Source: Azoamicus sp964498335
Lineage (GTDB): Bacteria > Pseudomonadota > Gammaproteobacteria > UBA6186 > Azoamicaceae
Assembly (NCBI GenBank): GCA_964498335.1
Contig: CAZCGL010000001.1
Coordinates: forward strand, 62,001 to 126,000
Length of the DNA: 64,000 bases
Direction: 5' to 3'
Part shown: in pieces, positions 63,519 through 64,000 of the stretch
Layout of the letters: the number at the start of each line of letters is the position of its first letter
How positions within the stretch are numbered: the first letter of the stretch is position 1
Program-made: the position numbers and the translations under genes
Notes under the pieces: generated by a model
Told to the model about the DNA's origin: nothing
Seen by the model: only the letters and a program-made list of their open reading frames with translations
Databases searched by the model: none

Positions 63519-64000
63519 TTACTCCAAATTATTTAAAATAGAATCAATACTTTCTAATGTCAAATTTTCATAATATTTTTCACCTATTAAAACAACAGGC
63601 GCTCCACCGCATGCAGCTAAACATTCCACTTTTTTTAAAGTAAATTTCCCATCAGCTGTTGTTTCATCAAACTCTATTCCAAGCTTCTTTTTGACATTAT
63701 CTACTAAATCATCAGATCCACATAACATACATGAAATACTAACACAAAAACAAATTTTATATCTACCTACTTTATTTAAATCAAACATGCTATAAAATGT
63801 AGCAACCTCATACGCAAATATCTTAGGTATACCAAGATAATCTGCTACATCTCCAATTAATTTTTCACTCAAATACCCACCATTTTCTTTTTGAATAAGC
63901 TTTAAAACTTCTATAACAGCGGATCTTCTTTGATTTTCAGGAAAACGCTTTAACCAATCTTCGCATTTTTTTAAAAAACTATCAGAAAAAAAAACTTTAT
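63519..64000 (-). CDS. nuoE: NADH-quinone oxidoreductase subunit E (5' end beyond window)
   Basis: NuoE binds [2Fe-2S] cluster N1a and pairs with NuoF. The frame stays open to the right edge, so the start lies outside the window. A TTG at 63872 is internal, because family sequence such as EDWLKRFPENQRRSAVIEVL continues upstream of it. Cluster ligands are two Cys in CVSISCMLC and two in ECLAACGGAP. At least 160 residues are encoded here, near the usual length (E. coli 166). The remaining nuoA to nuoD genes are expected beyond the edge. Confidence 0.95.
   Translation of the reverse strand, partial: KVFFSDSFLKKCEDWLKRFPENQRRSAVIEVLKLIQKENGGYLSEKLIGDVADYLGIPKIFAYEVATFYSMFDLNKVGRYKICFCVSISCMLCGSDDLVDNVKKKLGIEFDETTADGKFTLKKVECLAACGGAPVVLIGEKYYENLTLESIDSILNNLE

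Noticed and set aside
1..64000. Alternative genetic code with UGA as Trp
   Set aside because: UGA ends yibN, secE, rplK and rpoC in ATGA overlaps, conserved Trp residues use UGG, and the tRNA-Trp anticodon is CCA.
1..64000. CRISPR arrays, insertion sequences, phage genes, rRNA operon, riboswitches
   Set aside because: No direct-repeat array, transposase or integrase motif, rRNA stretch or recognisable riboswitch core was found on either strand.

Overview
This 64 kb window is dense, very AT-rich (about a quarter G+C by eye) bacterial chromosome from a reduced genome. Genes abut or overlap and no gap exceeds about 140 bases. There are no rRNA genes, insertion sequences, phage genes or CRISPR arrays. 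Proteins match gammaproteobacterial families (YadGH, YccA, YibN-GrxC, UbiG, IspB, RpoH, tRNA Thr-Tyr-Gly-Thr then tuf). The standard code is used: UGA is a stop and the only tRNA-Trp has anticodon CCA. Gene content and composition fit an obligate endosymbiont that keeps a large respiratory apparatus. The lineage I consider closest is the denitrifying ciliate symbiont group of Candidatus Azoamicus; this is an inference from gene content, not a database match.

Layout, left to right: the 5' part of mutS at the left edge (minus); nhaD antiporter (plus); a minus-strand block sufBCDSU-apbE-yadGH-bamA; a plus block argS-ubiG-modABC; a minus block gyrA-DUF1737-like-yccA-moeB; a plus block rluC (split by a poly(A) frameshift)-sppA-rpmF-acpP; korAB (minus); a tiny zinc-finger gene with a near-consensus promoter (plus); ispB (minus); rpoH-rho-yibN-grxC (plus); sucCD (minus); nusB (plus); ileS-mutL-rplU-rpmA-obgE-rpoZ (minus); then the long plus-strand block of four tRNAs-tuf-tRNA-Trp-secE-nusG-rplKAJL-rpoBC-perM; and finally nuoE to nuoN (minus), which runs off the right edge inside nuoE.

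How the genes work together: KorAB oxidises 2-oxoglutarate to succinyl-CoA, SucCD converts that to succinate with nucleotide triphosphate formation, complex I (nuo) feeds a quinone pool, and IspB and UbiG make ubiquinone. SUF proteins build the Fe-S clusters these enzymes need. ModABC imports molybdate and MoeB serves molybdenum-cofactor synthesis, which predicts a molybdoenzyme (for example a nitrate reductase) outside this window. The other genes form an information-processing core plus mismatch repair (mutS, mutL), one heat-shock sigma factor and Rho.

The most notable signals are a 10-A tract that breaks rluC exactly where one extra A restores the S4 domain; convergent genes whose stop codons touch or overlap at six of seven junctions; a strong strand asymmetry that makes plus-strand proteins lysine-rich and minus-strand proteins rich in phenylalanine and valine; perfect hairpins between two tRNAs and inside perM; a ModC lacking its regulatory domain; and a YibN-like rhodanese without catalytic cysteine.
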